The notes under the pieces were generated by a model that did no database searches, was not told the origin of the DNA, and was given only the letters and a program-made list of their open reading frames with translations. The position numbers and the translations under genes are program-made. DNA of 17,292 nt, taken from assembly GCA_002403445.1 (NCBI GenBank), contig DHHU01000048.1:41405-58696 (forward strand). Direction: 5' to 3'. The stretch is from Salinisphaeraceae bacterium UBA4764 (GTDB lineage Bacteria > Pseudomonadota > Gammaproteobacteria > Nevskiales > Salinisphaeraceae). Below are positions 6,951 to 15,404 of this stretch, piece by piece. The first letter of the stretch is position 1. Each line of letters starts with the position of its first letter.

Positions 6951-7955
6951 TCAGCCGCCGGGGACAAACCCAGTCAATCGGTAGACGTGTTCGATCGTCG
7001 GCTCTGCGCGCTGGCTTGCGGCCTTTGCACCGCGCGCCAGTATGTCGGCCAGGCCCGCGCGATCGGCGCTGAACTCCGCATAGCGTTTCTGCAATGGTTC
7101 CAGAAACGCCACGACTGCCTCGGCCAGATCGCCTTTCAGGCGGCCATATCCAAAACCAGCATAGTCGCGCTCCAGATCGGCAATCGGCCGGTCAGCGACT
7201 GCCGAATAGATCGAGAGCAGGTTGGATAAGCCGGGTTTCTGTGCCTCGTCGTAGCGTATCTCGCCGTCGGAGTCGGTTACGGCGCGCTTGATTTTCTTGG
7301 TCACGGTCTTGGGCTCATCTAACAGATAGATGGAGTTGGCCGGCACATCGTCGGACTTCGACATCTTGGCGGTCGGATCCCCCAGTCGCATGACACGTGC
7401 CCCCACTTCGGGGATAAAAGGTTCAGGCACTGTAAACACGCGCTCGCCGGTGCGGGCATTGACACGTTCAGCCAAGTTGCGGGCAAGCTCCAGATGCTGT
7501 TTCTGATCGTCGCCGACCGGCACGGCGTCGGCTTGATAAAGCAGGATATCGGCCGCCATCAATACCGGGTAATCGAACAGACCGGCGTTGACATTATCGG
7601 TGTGGGTTCCGGCTTTTTCCTTGAACTGTGTCATGCGCCTCAATTCACCCATCGAAGTATGACAGTTCAGTAGCCAGGCGAGTTGGGCATGGCCGGATAC
7701 ATGCGACTGTACAAACAGCGTGGCTCGATCGGGATCGAGCCCCAAAGCCAGATATAGGCAGAGAAACTCGTGACAACGCTCGCGCAGCGCGGCCGGATCT
7801 TGGCGTACGGTAATCGCATGCATGTCCACGAGTGCAAACAGGCAATCATGGCTGTTCTGCAAGGCCACCCAGTTCTTGATAGCACCGACGTAATTACCTA
7901 GCGTGAGCGATCCCGAAGGCTGGATTCCGGATAGCACGACCGGTTTGTCCGACAC
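6951..7955 (-). CDS. trpS: Tryptophanyl-tRNA synthetase
   Basis: This class I aminoacyl-tRNA synthetase charges tRNA-Trp. The HIGH-type signature appears as TLGN within PSGSLTLGNYVGAI, and the KMSKS loop (TAKMSKSDD) is intact. YPVLMAADILLYQ and GDDQKQHLELARNLAERVN are strong TrpS family blocks. I choose the GTG at 7955, giving 334 residues like E. coli TrpS, because a GGAG sits 9 nt upstream of it. The alternative TTG at 7961, two codons earlier, would be only 3 nt from that GGAG. Neither start is ATG. A TATACT hexamer lies in the 65-nt gap behind it but without a good -35 element. trpS is followed by scpA after 33 nt, a neighbourhood known from other gammaproteobacteria. Confidence 0.96.
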   Translation of the reverse strand: MSDKPVVLSGIQPSGSLTLGNYVGAIKNWVALQNSHDCLFALVDMHAITVRQDPAALRERCHEFLCLYLALGLDPDRATLFVQSHVSGHAQLAWLLNCHTSMGELRRMTQFKEKAGTHTDNVNAGLFDYPVLMAADILLYQADAVPVGDDQKQHLELARNLAERVNARTGERVFTVPEPFIPEVGARVMRLGDPTAKMSKSDDVPANSIYLLDEPKTVTKKIKRAVTDSDGEIRYDEAQKPGLSNLLSIYSAVADRPIADLERDYAGFGYGRLKGDLAEAVVAFLEPLQKRYAEFSADRAGLADILARGAKAASQRAEPTIEHVYRLTGFVPGG

Positions 7956-8026
7956 CGCCAATGTCTCCGTTCTAATAAGTTATAACATTGATAAGTATAC
8001 GCGAGCCCACCTGATACAGCCTGCGA

Positions 8027-8653
8027 TTAATCCAGTCCGAGCGGCTCCACCGGTCCGATGCCATTTCGCTCAATACGCGGGACCTCGCCGGTGAGATCGA
8101 CAATTGTCGTGCCTTCAATGTGCGCCGGGCCGCCATCAAGAATCAGGTCAACGCCCGAGCCCAACGCTGCTCGAACGTCATCGGCGCTGGCTATGGGGCC
8201 GTTACCGTTTCGCCACTCGGCGCTTACCGACATGAACGATGTGCCCAGCGCGTCGGCCAACCCGCGCGCTACTTGATCGTCCGGTACCCGAATGCCGATG
8301 GTCTTGCGCTTAGGCTGAGCGAGCCAGTTGGGCACGTTTTTGGTAGCCGGAAGAATGAATGTGTAGGCACCCGGCGTGGCTGCCTTCAAGAGCCGGAAGT
8401 TGCGATTTTCGACCTTGGCGTAGTTGGCTATTTCTGACAGATCGCGGCAAATGAGCGTAAATAGGTGATCGGCCTTGAGCCCGCGCACTTGCTGTATCCG
8501 CTCTTTGGCAGCCCGATCCCCGAGCGTACAACCTAGCGCATAGCTCGAATCCGTTGGGTAGGCCACAACTTGCCCGGCCTGCATGGCGTCAGCAGCCCGC
8601 TGGAGTCGGCGGGGTTGTGGTGTCTGTCGGTGGATCGGTAGCAGCGCAGCCAT
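8027..8653 (-). CDS. yciO: YciO-type member of the Sua5/YrdC/YciO family
   Basis: The 208-residue protein has the YrdC-like fold that binds RNA and ATP/threonylcarbamoyl intermediates. It matches YciO rather than TsaC: AYPTDSSYALGC at 31-42, the block LFTLICRDLSEIANYA at 64-79, and PGAYTFILPATKNVP near 94-108, then KRKTIGIRVPDD. The S-x-S-A-N motif of true threonylcarbamoyl-AMP synthases is SVSAEW here (142-147), so the asparagine is lost as in YciO. It should not be assumed to be the main tRNA t6A enzyme; its exact role is unclear. ATG at 8653 has little Shine-Dalgarno. It lies upstream of trpS on the same strand and is divergent from bolA, an arrangement consistent with a yciO-trpS-scpAB cluster. 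Confidence 0.88.
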   Translation of the reverse strand: MAALLPIHRQTPQPRRLQRAADAMQAGQVVAYPTDSSYALGCTLGDRAAKERIQQVRGLKADHLFTLICRDLSEIANYAKVENRNFRLLKAATPGAYTFILPATKNVPNWLAQPKRKTIGIRVPDDQVARGLADALGTSFMSVSAEWRNGNGPIASADDVRAALGSGVDLILDGGPAHIEGTTIVDLTGEVPRIERNGIGPVEPLGLD

Positions 8654-8859
8654 ATCGCAGTACAGTTGTTCAGTTTAAATCCGAGTCTGTATGAGCCTGA
8701 GCGCTCTCCACCCTAGTGAACGCTCCGAAGCCGGTGGGTATTCAGCAATAGGGTTGCAATATAAGCGATCATACTTTTCATACTTTAATGTATTGAAGTA
8801 CTTGAATCAGCGCCGTGCAATACAACCTCTAAGAAAATACAATTCAAAATCTATTCCCA
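8654..8859. other. AT-rich divergent intergenic region between yciO and bolA
   Basis: This 206-base gap separates two divergently read genes and is noticeably richer in A and T near 8740-8860 than the surrounding coding DNA. It holds the candidate bolA promoter described separately and a short tandem-like CATACTTTT/CATACTTTA pair around 8770-8787. No gene or stable RNA could be recognised, and no convincing promoter for yciO was found. Confidence 0.5.
8793..8821 (+). promoter_or_regulatory. Candidate sigma-70-like promoter for bolA-family gene
   Basis: TTGAAG (8793-8798) is followed, after a 17-nt spacer, by TGCAAT (8816-8821), which matches four of six consensus -10 positions. Transcription would start near 8828, leaving a leader of about 30 nt. 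E. coli bolA uses a stationary-phase sigma-S gearbox promoter, so this assignment may be incomplete. Confidence 0.4.
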
Positions 8860-9129
8860 ATGAGTGAAGACAGAGTCACAAGGATCTACCACGCGCTGGC
8901 CGAAGCGCTGGCCACCGACGACATTCAGATACGCGATGACAGCCACCGCCACGTGGGTCACGAAGGCGCTAAAACTGGGCTTGGGCATTTCTCCTTGCAT
9001 ATCCGTTCGCCATTTTTCGACGGCACAAGCCCAATCGAGCGTCATCGGATGATCTACGATGCGTTGGGTTCTATGATGCAAACTGATATTCACGCACTTT
9101 CGATCCGCGCATACGGGGCCAACGAATAA
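8860..9129 (+). CDS. BolA-family protein
   Basis: This 89-residue protein has the BolA fold, associated with monothiol glutaredoxins, iron-sulphur trafficking, and in some cases DNA binding. The hallmark C-terminal block is PIERHRMIYDALGSMMQTDI at 58-77, followed by HALSIRA. HRH at 29-31 and GHF at 42-44 flank a loop (HVGHEGAKTGL) whose histidines are the likely cluster-binding position opposite glutaredoxin. Length and residues fit BolA more than IbaG. No glutaredoxin gene is nearby. The ATG at 8860 lacks a strong Shine-Dalgarno, but a candidate promoter precedes it. rpsT follows 109 nt later with its own promoter. Confidence 0.9.
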   Translation: MSEDRVTRIYHALAEALATDDIQIRDDSHRHVGHEGAKTGLGHFSLHIRSPFFDGTSPIERHRMIYDALGSMMQTDIHALSIRAYGANE

Positions 9130-9169
9130 CCAGTATGCGGCCGCGGACCATGCGAACTGTTGTAACCCG

Positions 9170-9198
9170 TTGACACACGCTCTTCAAAAGCCAACAAT
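9170..9198 (+). promoter_or_regulatory. Probable sigma-70 promoter of rpsT
   Basis: A consensus TTGACA (9170-9175) is followed by a 17-nt spacer and AACAAT (9193-9198), four of six at -10. The start site would be near 9205, giving a leader of about 34 nt that carries a GGAG at 9227-9230. A strong promoter for a ribosomal protein gene is expected. Confidence 0.65.
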
Positions 9199-9238
9199 AT
9201 GCGGCTAATCAGACTTCGGTATCGACGGAGATAAGACA

Positions 9239-9502
9239 TTGGCAAATACGCCGCAATCACGCAAGCGCGTTAAACAGGCAGCAATTGCTCGCGAACGCAA
9301 CAAGAGCCAACGAACGCTCGTGCGAACCAAAATCAAAAACGTTCGAAAAGCCATCGCGGCCAACGACGTGGAGACCGCAAGGGCGGCCTATGCGGATGCG
9401 GTTCCGATCATCGACCGCATGGCGGGCAAAGGCCAGATTCACCACAATAAGGCAGCACGCCACAAATCTCGCTTGAATGCCCAGATCAAAGCTATGTCGT
9501 AA
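9239..9502 (+). CDS. rpsT: 30S ribosomal protein S20
   Basis: S20 is a small basic protein that binds 16S rRNA early in 30S assembly. The 87-residue sequence matches the family from its first residues (ANTPQSRKRVKQ) through NKAARHKSRLNAQIKAM. Translation begins at TTG 9239, with GGAG at 9227-9230, 8 nt upstream. A UUG start is also found in E. coli rpsT, where S20 represses its own translation through the poor initiator codon, so autoregulation here is plausible. The gene has its own TTGACA-type promoter and stands alone, convergent with proB. Confidence 0.98.
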   Translation: MANTPQSRKRVKQAAIARERNKSQRTLVRTKIKNVRKAIAANDVETARAAYADAVPIIDRMAGKGQIHHNKAARHKSRLNAQIKAMS

Positions 9503-9545
9503 ATCCCGCCCATTGGACTATTCGCGCGGGCCGGTTTGAATCAGT

Positions 9546-10670
9546 TCAAGTCAACGCGAGATTATCACGGTGTATGAACTCGGGATCGCCTGCATAGCCC
9601 AAAATCGAACTGATCAGGTGGCTCGGCTGGCCCGTCAAGCGCGCTACTTCAGACGCATCATAGTTCGCCAGCCCCCGGGCTACTTCGACCCCATCCGGGC
9701 TAACACAGGCCACAAGATCACCACGTGAGAATGTTCCGCTGACATTGCGTATGCCAATGGGTAAAAGGCTTCGTCCATCGGTACGAATGACTCGAACTGC
9801 GCCCGCGTCCAGTTCGACCCGGCCGCGCACGATACGCTGACCGGCGATCCAATTCTCGCGCGCCGCGCGCTTCAGGCGCCCAGGTGTTAATACGCTGCCT
9901 TCATCGGCACCCGCCGCGATGCGACCGATCACATTCCGTCCACGACCATCGGCAATCACTGTAACGGCGCCGGCGCGAGCTGACTGACGCGCACTTTCCA
10001 GTTTGGTACGCATACCGCCCCGGCCCAGTGCGCCGCCTGTCGGCCCCGCCATGGCGTCAAGCTTAGGATCATCTGCATCGCATTCGGCAATCAGGCGGGC
10101 ACTCGGCGACTGGCGAGGATCAGCGTCATACAGGCCAGGTTGATCGGTGAGCAGCATCACAGCATCGGCGCCCAAAAGATTGGCCGTAAGTGCAGCAATG
10201 CTGTCGTTATCACCGACACGAAACTCATCGGTTGCGATGGCGTCGTTCTCGTTGATGACCGGCACGACCCGCATCGAGAGCAAAGCGCTAAGCGTGCTAC
10301 GGGCGTTTAGGTAACGTCGACGATCCGATACATCGTCGTGGGTCAACAACACTTGGCCCACCTGCAAGCAATATTTGCGAAAACAACGGCCGTAGGCTTC
10401 GACCAGCCCTGCCTGCCCGATGGACGCGGCAGCTTGAAGCTGCGTTAGGGTCCGCGGTCGCTGGCTCCAGCCCAAACGCGCTGTACCGGCGGCAACAGCG
10501 CCGGACGACACGAGCGCAACCTCGCGTCCCGCTTTGACCAAACAGGCGATCTGGTCCACCCATGTTTGCAGGCTTGTCTGGTCAAGCCCTTGGCCGTCGG
10601 ACGTAATCAGCGAGCTACCAATCTTGATCACCCAGCGGTGCGCGCCGGCAAGCCGCTTCCGGGCATTCAT
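9546..10670 (-). CDS. proB: Glutamate 5-kinase
   Basis: ProB phosphorylates glutamate to gamma-glutamyl phosphate, the first and feedback-inhibited step of proline synthesis. The amino-acid kinase domain is clear: WVIKIGSSLIT near the N-terminus, VSSGAVAAG, NENDAIATDE, GDNDSIAALTANLLGADAV, and LLTDQPGLYDADPR. A C-terminal PUA domain occupies roughly the last 100 residues. I start it at ATG 10670, which overlaps the obgE stop as ATGA and gives 374 residues. The upstream in-frame TTG at 10685 would add five residues with no support. Coupling to obgE is likely. The obgE-proB order is common in gammaproteobacteria. proA is not in this window. Confidence 0.97.
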   Translation of the reverse strand: MNARKRLAGAHRWVIKIGSSLITSDGQGLDQTSLQTWVDQIACLVKAGREVALVSSGAVAAGTARLGWSQRPRTLTQLQAAASIGQAGLVEAYGRCFRKYCLQVGQVLLTHDDVSDRRRYLNARSTLSALLSMRVVPVINENDAIATDEFRVGDNDSIAALTANLLGADAVMLLTDQPGLYDADPRQSPSARLIAECDADDPKLDAMAGPTGGALGRGGMRTKLESARQSARAGAVTVIADGRGRNVIGRIAAGADEGSVLTPGRLKRAARENWIAGQRIVRGRVELDAGAVRVIRTDGRSLLPIGIRNVSGTFSRGDLVACVSPDGVEVARGLANYDASEVARLTGQPSHLISSILGYAGDPEFIHRDNLALT

Positions 10671-11722
10671 GATGCCGCACCGCAATCCGAGGCCTCGGAA
10701 TCATCACCGGAGGCCATGCCGATGCCGAGAAAATCAGCAACCGCCCCCATAACGGGGCGCAGTGTTTCTGGCACGATGCCCGATACCGGGTAAATCGGCA
10801 TCTCTGGCCCAAGTGACGCCGACAGGTCGGCTTCGATCGCGGCCAGGGTTTCGGCATCGACGAGCTCGGTTTTATTCAGCAAAATCCACTGCGGGCGTTC
10901 GGCCAGTGCTGGGCTGAAAGCCGACAGTTCTCGAGCCACAATCGCGACATGCTCAACCAGGCTATCCTGATCGGCCTCGAGCACGTCGACAACGTGCAGC
11001 AACAGCCGGGTGCGCCCGAGATGCCGCAAAAACCGATCCCCCAACCCCGCACCGTCAGCCGCACCGGCAATGAGACCGGGGACGTCGACCAGCGTGAGCC
11101 GGCGCAACGAATCTACCGACACCACACCAACCTGCGGCTCGATTGTCGTGAATGGATAGTCGGCGATCCGCGGCCGCGCGGCAGACATGCTGGCCAGAAT
11201 GGTGGACTTGCCGGCGTTCGGCTGGCCCACCAGTCCGACATCGGCGATCAGGTTTAACTCGATTGCCAATTCGCGCATCTCGCCGGGCGAGCCGTCGGTA
11301 GTGCGTCGAGGCGCCTGATTGACGCTGGACTTGAATCGCGCATTCCCCAGTCCGTGCCAACCGCCGCGCACCACACAAAGTGTCTCGCCGTGCCGCGTCA
11401 ACTCGCCGACGATTTCATCGGTCTCGAGGTCGCGGCATATCGTGCCCGGCGGCACGCGCAGCACAAGATCATTCCCCGCACGGCCAGATCGGTTCCCCCC
11501 CGCGCCATCGCGACCCCGCTCGGCCTTGAACAGATGTTGATGCCGGTAATCGAAAAGCGTGTTCAGGTTGTGATCAGCCTGGAAATACACGCTGCCGCCA
11601 TTGCCCCCGTCACCGCCATCTGGCCCGCCGTGGGGCACATACTTTTCGCGCCTGAAGCTCAGGCACCCGTTGCCGCCGTCACCGGCTTCAACGCGCAGCT
11701 TGGCTTCATCGACGAATTTCAT
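10667..11722 (-). CDS. obgE: Obg-family GTPase (ObgE/CgtA)
   Basis: Obg is an essential ribosome-associated GTPase involved in 50S assembly, stringent response and growth control. The glycine-rich Obg domain occupies about 1-158, with repeats such as GGPDGGDGGNGGSV. The G domain has the P-loop GQPNAGKS (166-173), switch I DYPFTTIEP (188-196), DVPG (213-216), NKTE (283-286) at G4, and VSG at G5. The G4 motif normally reads NKxD, so Glu286 is conservative but unusual. Total length is 351, with a short acidic C-terminal tail. The gene starts at ATG 11722 with a weak ribosome site, after a strong terminator that separates it from rpmA, so it may have its own promoter (a TATAAA lies between terminator and gene). 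Confidence 0.97.
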   Translation of the reverse strand: MKFVDEAKLRVEAGDGGNGCLSFRREKYVPHGGPDGGDGGNGGSVYFQADHNLNTLFDYRHQHLFKAERGRDGAGGNRSGRAGNDLVLRVPPGTICRDLETDEIVGELTRHGETLCVVRGGWHGLGNARFKSSVNQAPRRTTDGSPGEMRELAIELNLIADVGLVGQPNAGKSTILASMSAARPRIADYPFTTIEPQVGVVSVDSLRRLTLVDVPGLIAGAADGAGLGDRFLRHLGRTRLLLHVVDVLEADQDSLVEHVAIVARELSAFSPALAERPQWILLNKTELVDAETLAAIEADLSASLGPEMPIYPVSGIVPETLRPVMGAVADFLGIGMASGDDSEASDCGAAS

Positions 11723-11763
11723 ACGAGAGTTCGGTGTCTCTTGCTCGCTCGGCGTTTATACAC

Positions 11764-11786
11764 AAAAAACCCCGCCTCGGCGGGGT
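11764..11786 (-). terminator. Rho-independent terminator after rpmA
   Basis: On the minus strand the GC stem CCCCGC / GCGGGG (11770-11785) closes a 4-nt loop and is followed directly by six T (plus-strand A run at 11764-11769). This is the clearest intrinsic terminator in the window. It ends the rplU-rpmA transcript before obgE. On the other strand only a weak TCTTT follows. Confidence 0.9.
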
Positions 11787-11814
11787 CTTTGGCCAACGCC
11801 ACGTGGTCAGGACC

Positions 11815-12075
11815 CTATTGAGCCGGCTCTATCGACACGTATCGGCGCTTTTTTGGGCCTTTAACTGAAAAGTTGACAACGCCTTCGCGATCGGCAAACA
11901 ACGTATAATCACGTCCAGTGCCGACATACTCACCGGCGTGGAAACTGTTACCGCGCTGTCGCACGATGATGCTGCCAGCGCTGACGTGCTCGCCACCGAA
12001 GCGCTTGACGCCTAGGCGTTTCGATTCGGAATCGCGCCCGTTCTTGGTGGAACCACCTGCCTTTTTATGTGCCAT
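11815..12075 (-). CDS. rpmA: 50S ribosomal protein L27
   Basis: L27 lies near the peptidyl-transferase centre, and its N-terminal tail reaches the tRNA ends. The 86-residue sequence starts MAHKKAGGSTKNGRDS and continues with KRLGVKRFGG and IIVRQRG, a full-length family member. There is no Firmicutes-type cleaved N-terminal extension. The start is the ATG at 12075, 39 nt after rplU, with which it forms the usual two-gene operon. A strong terminator follows about 30 nt after the stop. Confidence 0.98.
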   Translation of the reverse strand: MAHKKAGGSTKNGRDSESKRLGVKRFGGEHVSAGSIIVRQRGNSFHAGEYVGTGRDYTLFADREGVVNFSVKGPKKRRYVSIEPAQ

Positions 12076-12114
12076 ATCTTTCTCGCTGTTTTACTAATGA
12101 AGCTAGTAACCTAA

Positions 12115-12429
12115 TCAGACTGCCGGTATGTCCGTAATCCGCAATTCCGTATAGGCTTGCCGATGACCGTACTTGCGATGATATTTCTTGCGTCGTTTGA
12201 ACTTGATAACGTTAACCTTCCGATCGCGCTCTTGGGCGACAACTTCAGCCGTCACCGTTTTGCCTTCGAGCGTCGGCTGACCTAGCGCCGTTCCATTTTC
12301 GCCAGAAATCATCAGCACGTTATCCAGATTCACCGAGGTGCCGGGTTCCGCATCCATTTTTTCGACGCGAACCGTATCGCCTTGGGCAATTCGGTATTGT
12401 TTACCGCCGGTTGCAATTACCGCATACAT
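12115..12429 (-). CDS. rplU: 50S ribosomal protein L21
   Basis: L21 binds 23S rRNA and contacts L20 during 50S assembly. The 104-residue sequence is a normal length and begins MYAVIATGGKQYRIAQGD. The C-terminal part (VIKFKRRKKYHRKYGHRQAYTELRI) is the signature KRRK...GHRQ region, where the family's RNA contacts lie. ATG at 12429 is supported by the alignment of this opening. It is the first gene of the rplU-rpmA operon, with a near-consensus promoter about 50 nt upstream, and is divergent from ispB. Confidence 0.98.
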   Translation of the reverse strand: MYAVIATGGKQYRIAQGDTVRVEKMDAEPGTSVNLDNVLMISGENGTALGQPTLEGKTVTAEVVAQERDRKVNVIKFKRRKKYHRKYGHRQAYTELRITDIPAV

Positions 12430-12481
12430 AAAAACTGCGCCATCCGCGCCGGGTTGATCAAAAAAACTTGGTTAGCCCATT

Positions 12482-12510
12482 AGTATAGCGTTGCTGTCTT
12501 TTCCGGTCAA
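12482..12510 (-). promoter_or_regulatory. Near-consensus sigma-70 promoter of rplU-rpmA
   Basis: On the minus strand TTGACC (12505-12510) and TATACT (12482-12487) are separated by exactly 17 nt, matching 5/6 at each hexamer. Transcription would start near 12475, leaving a leader of about 45 nt before rplU. This is the best-scoring promoter I can see in the window and fits a ribosomal protein operon. It also overlaps the far upstream sequence of ispB, so the two divergent transcripts share this DNA. Confidence 0.75.
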
Positions 12511-12592
12511 GGTTATGGACGGCGGCTTTGCAAGCATTGACAATCAACACAGCGCCATACAGATTTCGCGCTCCTTTGAAGAATACGCATCA

Positions 12593-13561
12593 ATGACCCA
12601 ACAGTCGCTTCTCGAACCCGTCGACGACGATTTACGCCGCGTCGACAGCCTTATCCGCCAGCGGCTGAACTCGGACGTGGCGCTTATCAACGCGCTTGGC
12701 GAATATATCATTGCCAGTGGGGGCAAACGGCTCCGGCCTTCGCTAGTTTTGATGACTGCCCGGTTATGCGGTGACGACTCTGACCAACAGCAACTGCTGG
12801 CTGCCATCATCGAGTTCATTCACACCGCCACCCTTTTGCATGACGATGTGGTGGATCAATCCACGCTACGCCGTGGCCAGCAGACTGCCAACATGGTGTG
12901 GGGCAATGAAGCATCGGTTCTGACCGGCGATTTTCTCTATTCACGCGCGTTCCAGATGATGACGCAACTGCAATCGCAGACCGTCATGGAAGTCATGGCA
13001 GCGGCCACCAACCGCATTGCCGAAGGCGAGGTTATGCAGTTGTTGTCGGCCTACGATTCGGAACTCACCGAAGCGCGCTATCTGGAATTGATCGACCGTA
13101 AGACGGCCAGCCTGTTCAGCGCCGGCTGCGAACTGTCGGCGCATATGGCCGGCTGCGATGAAAATCGTTGTCGTGCCATGCGCACTTATGGCCAGAAACT
13201 GGGCATGGCGTTCCAGATCGTTGATGACTGTCTCGATTACGGACAGGGCGACGCCGACTACGGCAAGAACCTCGGCGACGACCTGGCCGAAGGCCAAACG
13301 ACACTGCCCCTGATCCATGCCCTGAGCGCGGTAGACGGTGAGACGGGTGCGCGTCTTCGCGCCGCTGTAGAAAATGGTGATAAATCAGCGCTGGCCGATG
13401 TGACCGCGGCGATTGAATCAACCGACGCGATCCCCTACACTTCGAATTTGGCACAGCAGTATTCGGACGCCGCTGTCCGTGCACTGGATGTGTTTCCCGA
13501 CAGTGCGGAGCGGGCTCGGCTGGTGGCTCTGGCCGATTCTCTCGTAGATCGTCGGAACTAG
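12593..13561 (+). CDS. ispB: Octaprenyl (polyprenyl) diphosphate synthase
   Basis: IspB extends farnesyl diphosphate with isopentenyl diphosphate to make the side chain of ubiquinone and menaquinone. The two aspartate-rich motifs are intact: DDVVD (84-88) and DDCLD (211-215), together with GGKRLRP (43-49) and GKNLGDDLAEGQTTLPL. Counting from the ATG at 12593 the protein has 322 residues, the same size as E. coli IspB (323). An open frame runs back to a TTG at 12491, but the extra 34 residues have no family match and overlap the divergent rplU promoter. Chain length (C40, C45 or other) cannot be read directly. It is followed by tRNA-Pro 19 nt after its stop. Confidence 0.95.
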   Translation: MTQQSLLEPVDDDLRRVDSLIRQRLNSDVALINALGEYIIASGGKRLRPSLVLMTARLCGDDSDQQQLLAAIIEFIHTATLLHDDVVDQSTLRRGQQTANMVWGNEASVLTGDFLYSRAFQMMTQLQSQTVMEVMAAATNRIAEGEVMQLLSAYDSELTEARYLELIDRKTASLFSAGCELSAHMAGCDENRCRAMRTYGQKLGMAFQIVDDCLDYGQGDADYGKNLGDDLAEGQTTLPLIHALSAVDGETGARLRAAVENGDKSALADVTAAIESTDAIPYTSNLAQQYSDAAVRALDVFPDSAERARLVALADSLVDRRN

Positions 13562-13580
13562 GGTTGCAGAACTCGGGCAC

Positions 13581-13657
13581 CGGGGTATAGCTCAGTTTGG
13601 TAGAGCGCCACCTTCGGGAGGTGGAAGTCGTAGGTTCAAATCCTGCTACCCCGACCA
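13581..13657 (+). tRNA. tRNA-Pro (anticodon CGG)
   Basis: The 77-nt gene folds into a full cloverleaf. The acceptor stem CGGGGTA / TACCCCG pairs perfectly. The D arm is GCTC/GAGC with the loop AGTTTGGTA, the anticodon stem is CCACC/GGTGG, and the T arm is GTAGG/CCTGC (with one G-T wobble) around TTCAAAT. The anticodon loop TTCGGGA carries CGG at 13615-13617, reading CCG proline codons. The CCA end is encoded. It lies 19 nt after ispB and may be co-transcribed with it. Confidence 0.96.
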
Positions 13658-13682
13658 TCTTTCAAAGCGATCGATTAGATGG
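13655..13682 (+). terminator. Weak possible terminator after tRNA-Pro
   Basis: CCATCT (13655-13660, beginning inside the tRNA CCA end) is exactly complementary to AGATGG (13677-13682), with a 16-nt loop containing CGATCG. A T-rich stretch (TGTTTTATTACT) begins a few bases later. The stem is short and AT-containing, so this may simply be a fold of the precursor tail that helps 3' processing. Confidence 0.3.
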
Positions 13683-13716
13683 ATCCTGTTTTATTACTCT
13701 ATGAACTTAAAACGGT

Positions 13717-14474
13717 TCAGGATTTCAATCGATAACCGGTTTTGAATATCCACGCCACGATCGCCAAACAAGCGACCAGAAATCCCGTAATCATGGCCAG
13801 ACTGATGTAAACATTAACGTCGGCCACGCTGTAGAAACTCCAGCGAAAGCCGCTGACCAGATAAACCACGGGATTGACGAGCGTAATCTTTTGCCAGATC
13901 GGCGGCAGCATTTTAAGTGAATAGAACGTACCGCCCAGAAACGTCAGCGGTGTGACGATGAGTAGCGGGATGATCGTGAGTTTTTCAAAATTATCAGCCC
14001 AGATGCCAATAATGAAGCCGAATAGGCTGAACGTGATCCCAGTTAGCACCAGAAACAGCAGCATCCAAGCCGGGTGCTCGATCCGCAAAGGCACGAACAC
14101 CGACGCTGTCGCCAGGATGATAAGCCCCAGAACCACCGATTTGGTCGCGGCCGCACCGACGTAGCTGATCACGATCTCGACATATGAGACCGGCGCCGAC
14201 AACAATTCATAGATAGTACCGATGAATTTCGGGAAATAGATCGCAAACGAGGCGTTGCTGATGCTCTGTGTCATGAGCGAGAGCATAATCAGCCCGGGTA
14301 CGATGAAGGCGCCGTAGCTCACGCCGTCGACCTCGGAAATGCGCGAACCGATCGCCGAGCCGAAGACCACGAAATAAAGCGCGGTGGAAATAATCGGCGA
14401 CAGCACACTCTGAAAGATCGTACGCCAGGTGCGCGCGATCTCGAACACATAAATAGCGCGAATCGCAGGCCAGT

Positions 14475-14478
<4 letters not shown>
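13717..14478 (-). CDS. yadH: ABC-2 type transporter permease, YadH-like
   Basis: This 253-residue integral membrane protein has about six hydrophobic segments: roughly 20-45, 60-85, 105-130, 140-165, 170-195 and 225-245. It is the membrane half of an ABC-2 exporter and belongs with the ATPase gene upstream on the same strand, whose stop overlaps its ATG by 4 nt (ATGA). The segments SAPVSYVEIVISYVGAA, NFEKLTIIPLLIVTPLTFLG and the final PVVYLVSGFRWSFYS are typical of the YadH/DrrB-type permeases. E. coli YadGH is of unknown substrate, so none can be assigned here. No signal peptide is expected. The downstream gene on the other strand is the tRNA. Confidence 0.9.

Positions 14479-15404
<926 letters not shown>

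Noticed and set aside
9503..9545. CCCGC/GCGGG arms between rpsT and proB as a bidirectional terminator
   Set aside because: The stem is only 5 bp with a long loop and no T-run on either side.
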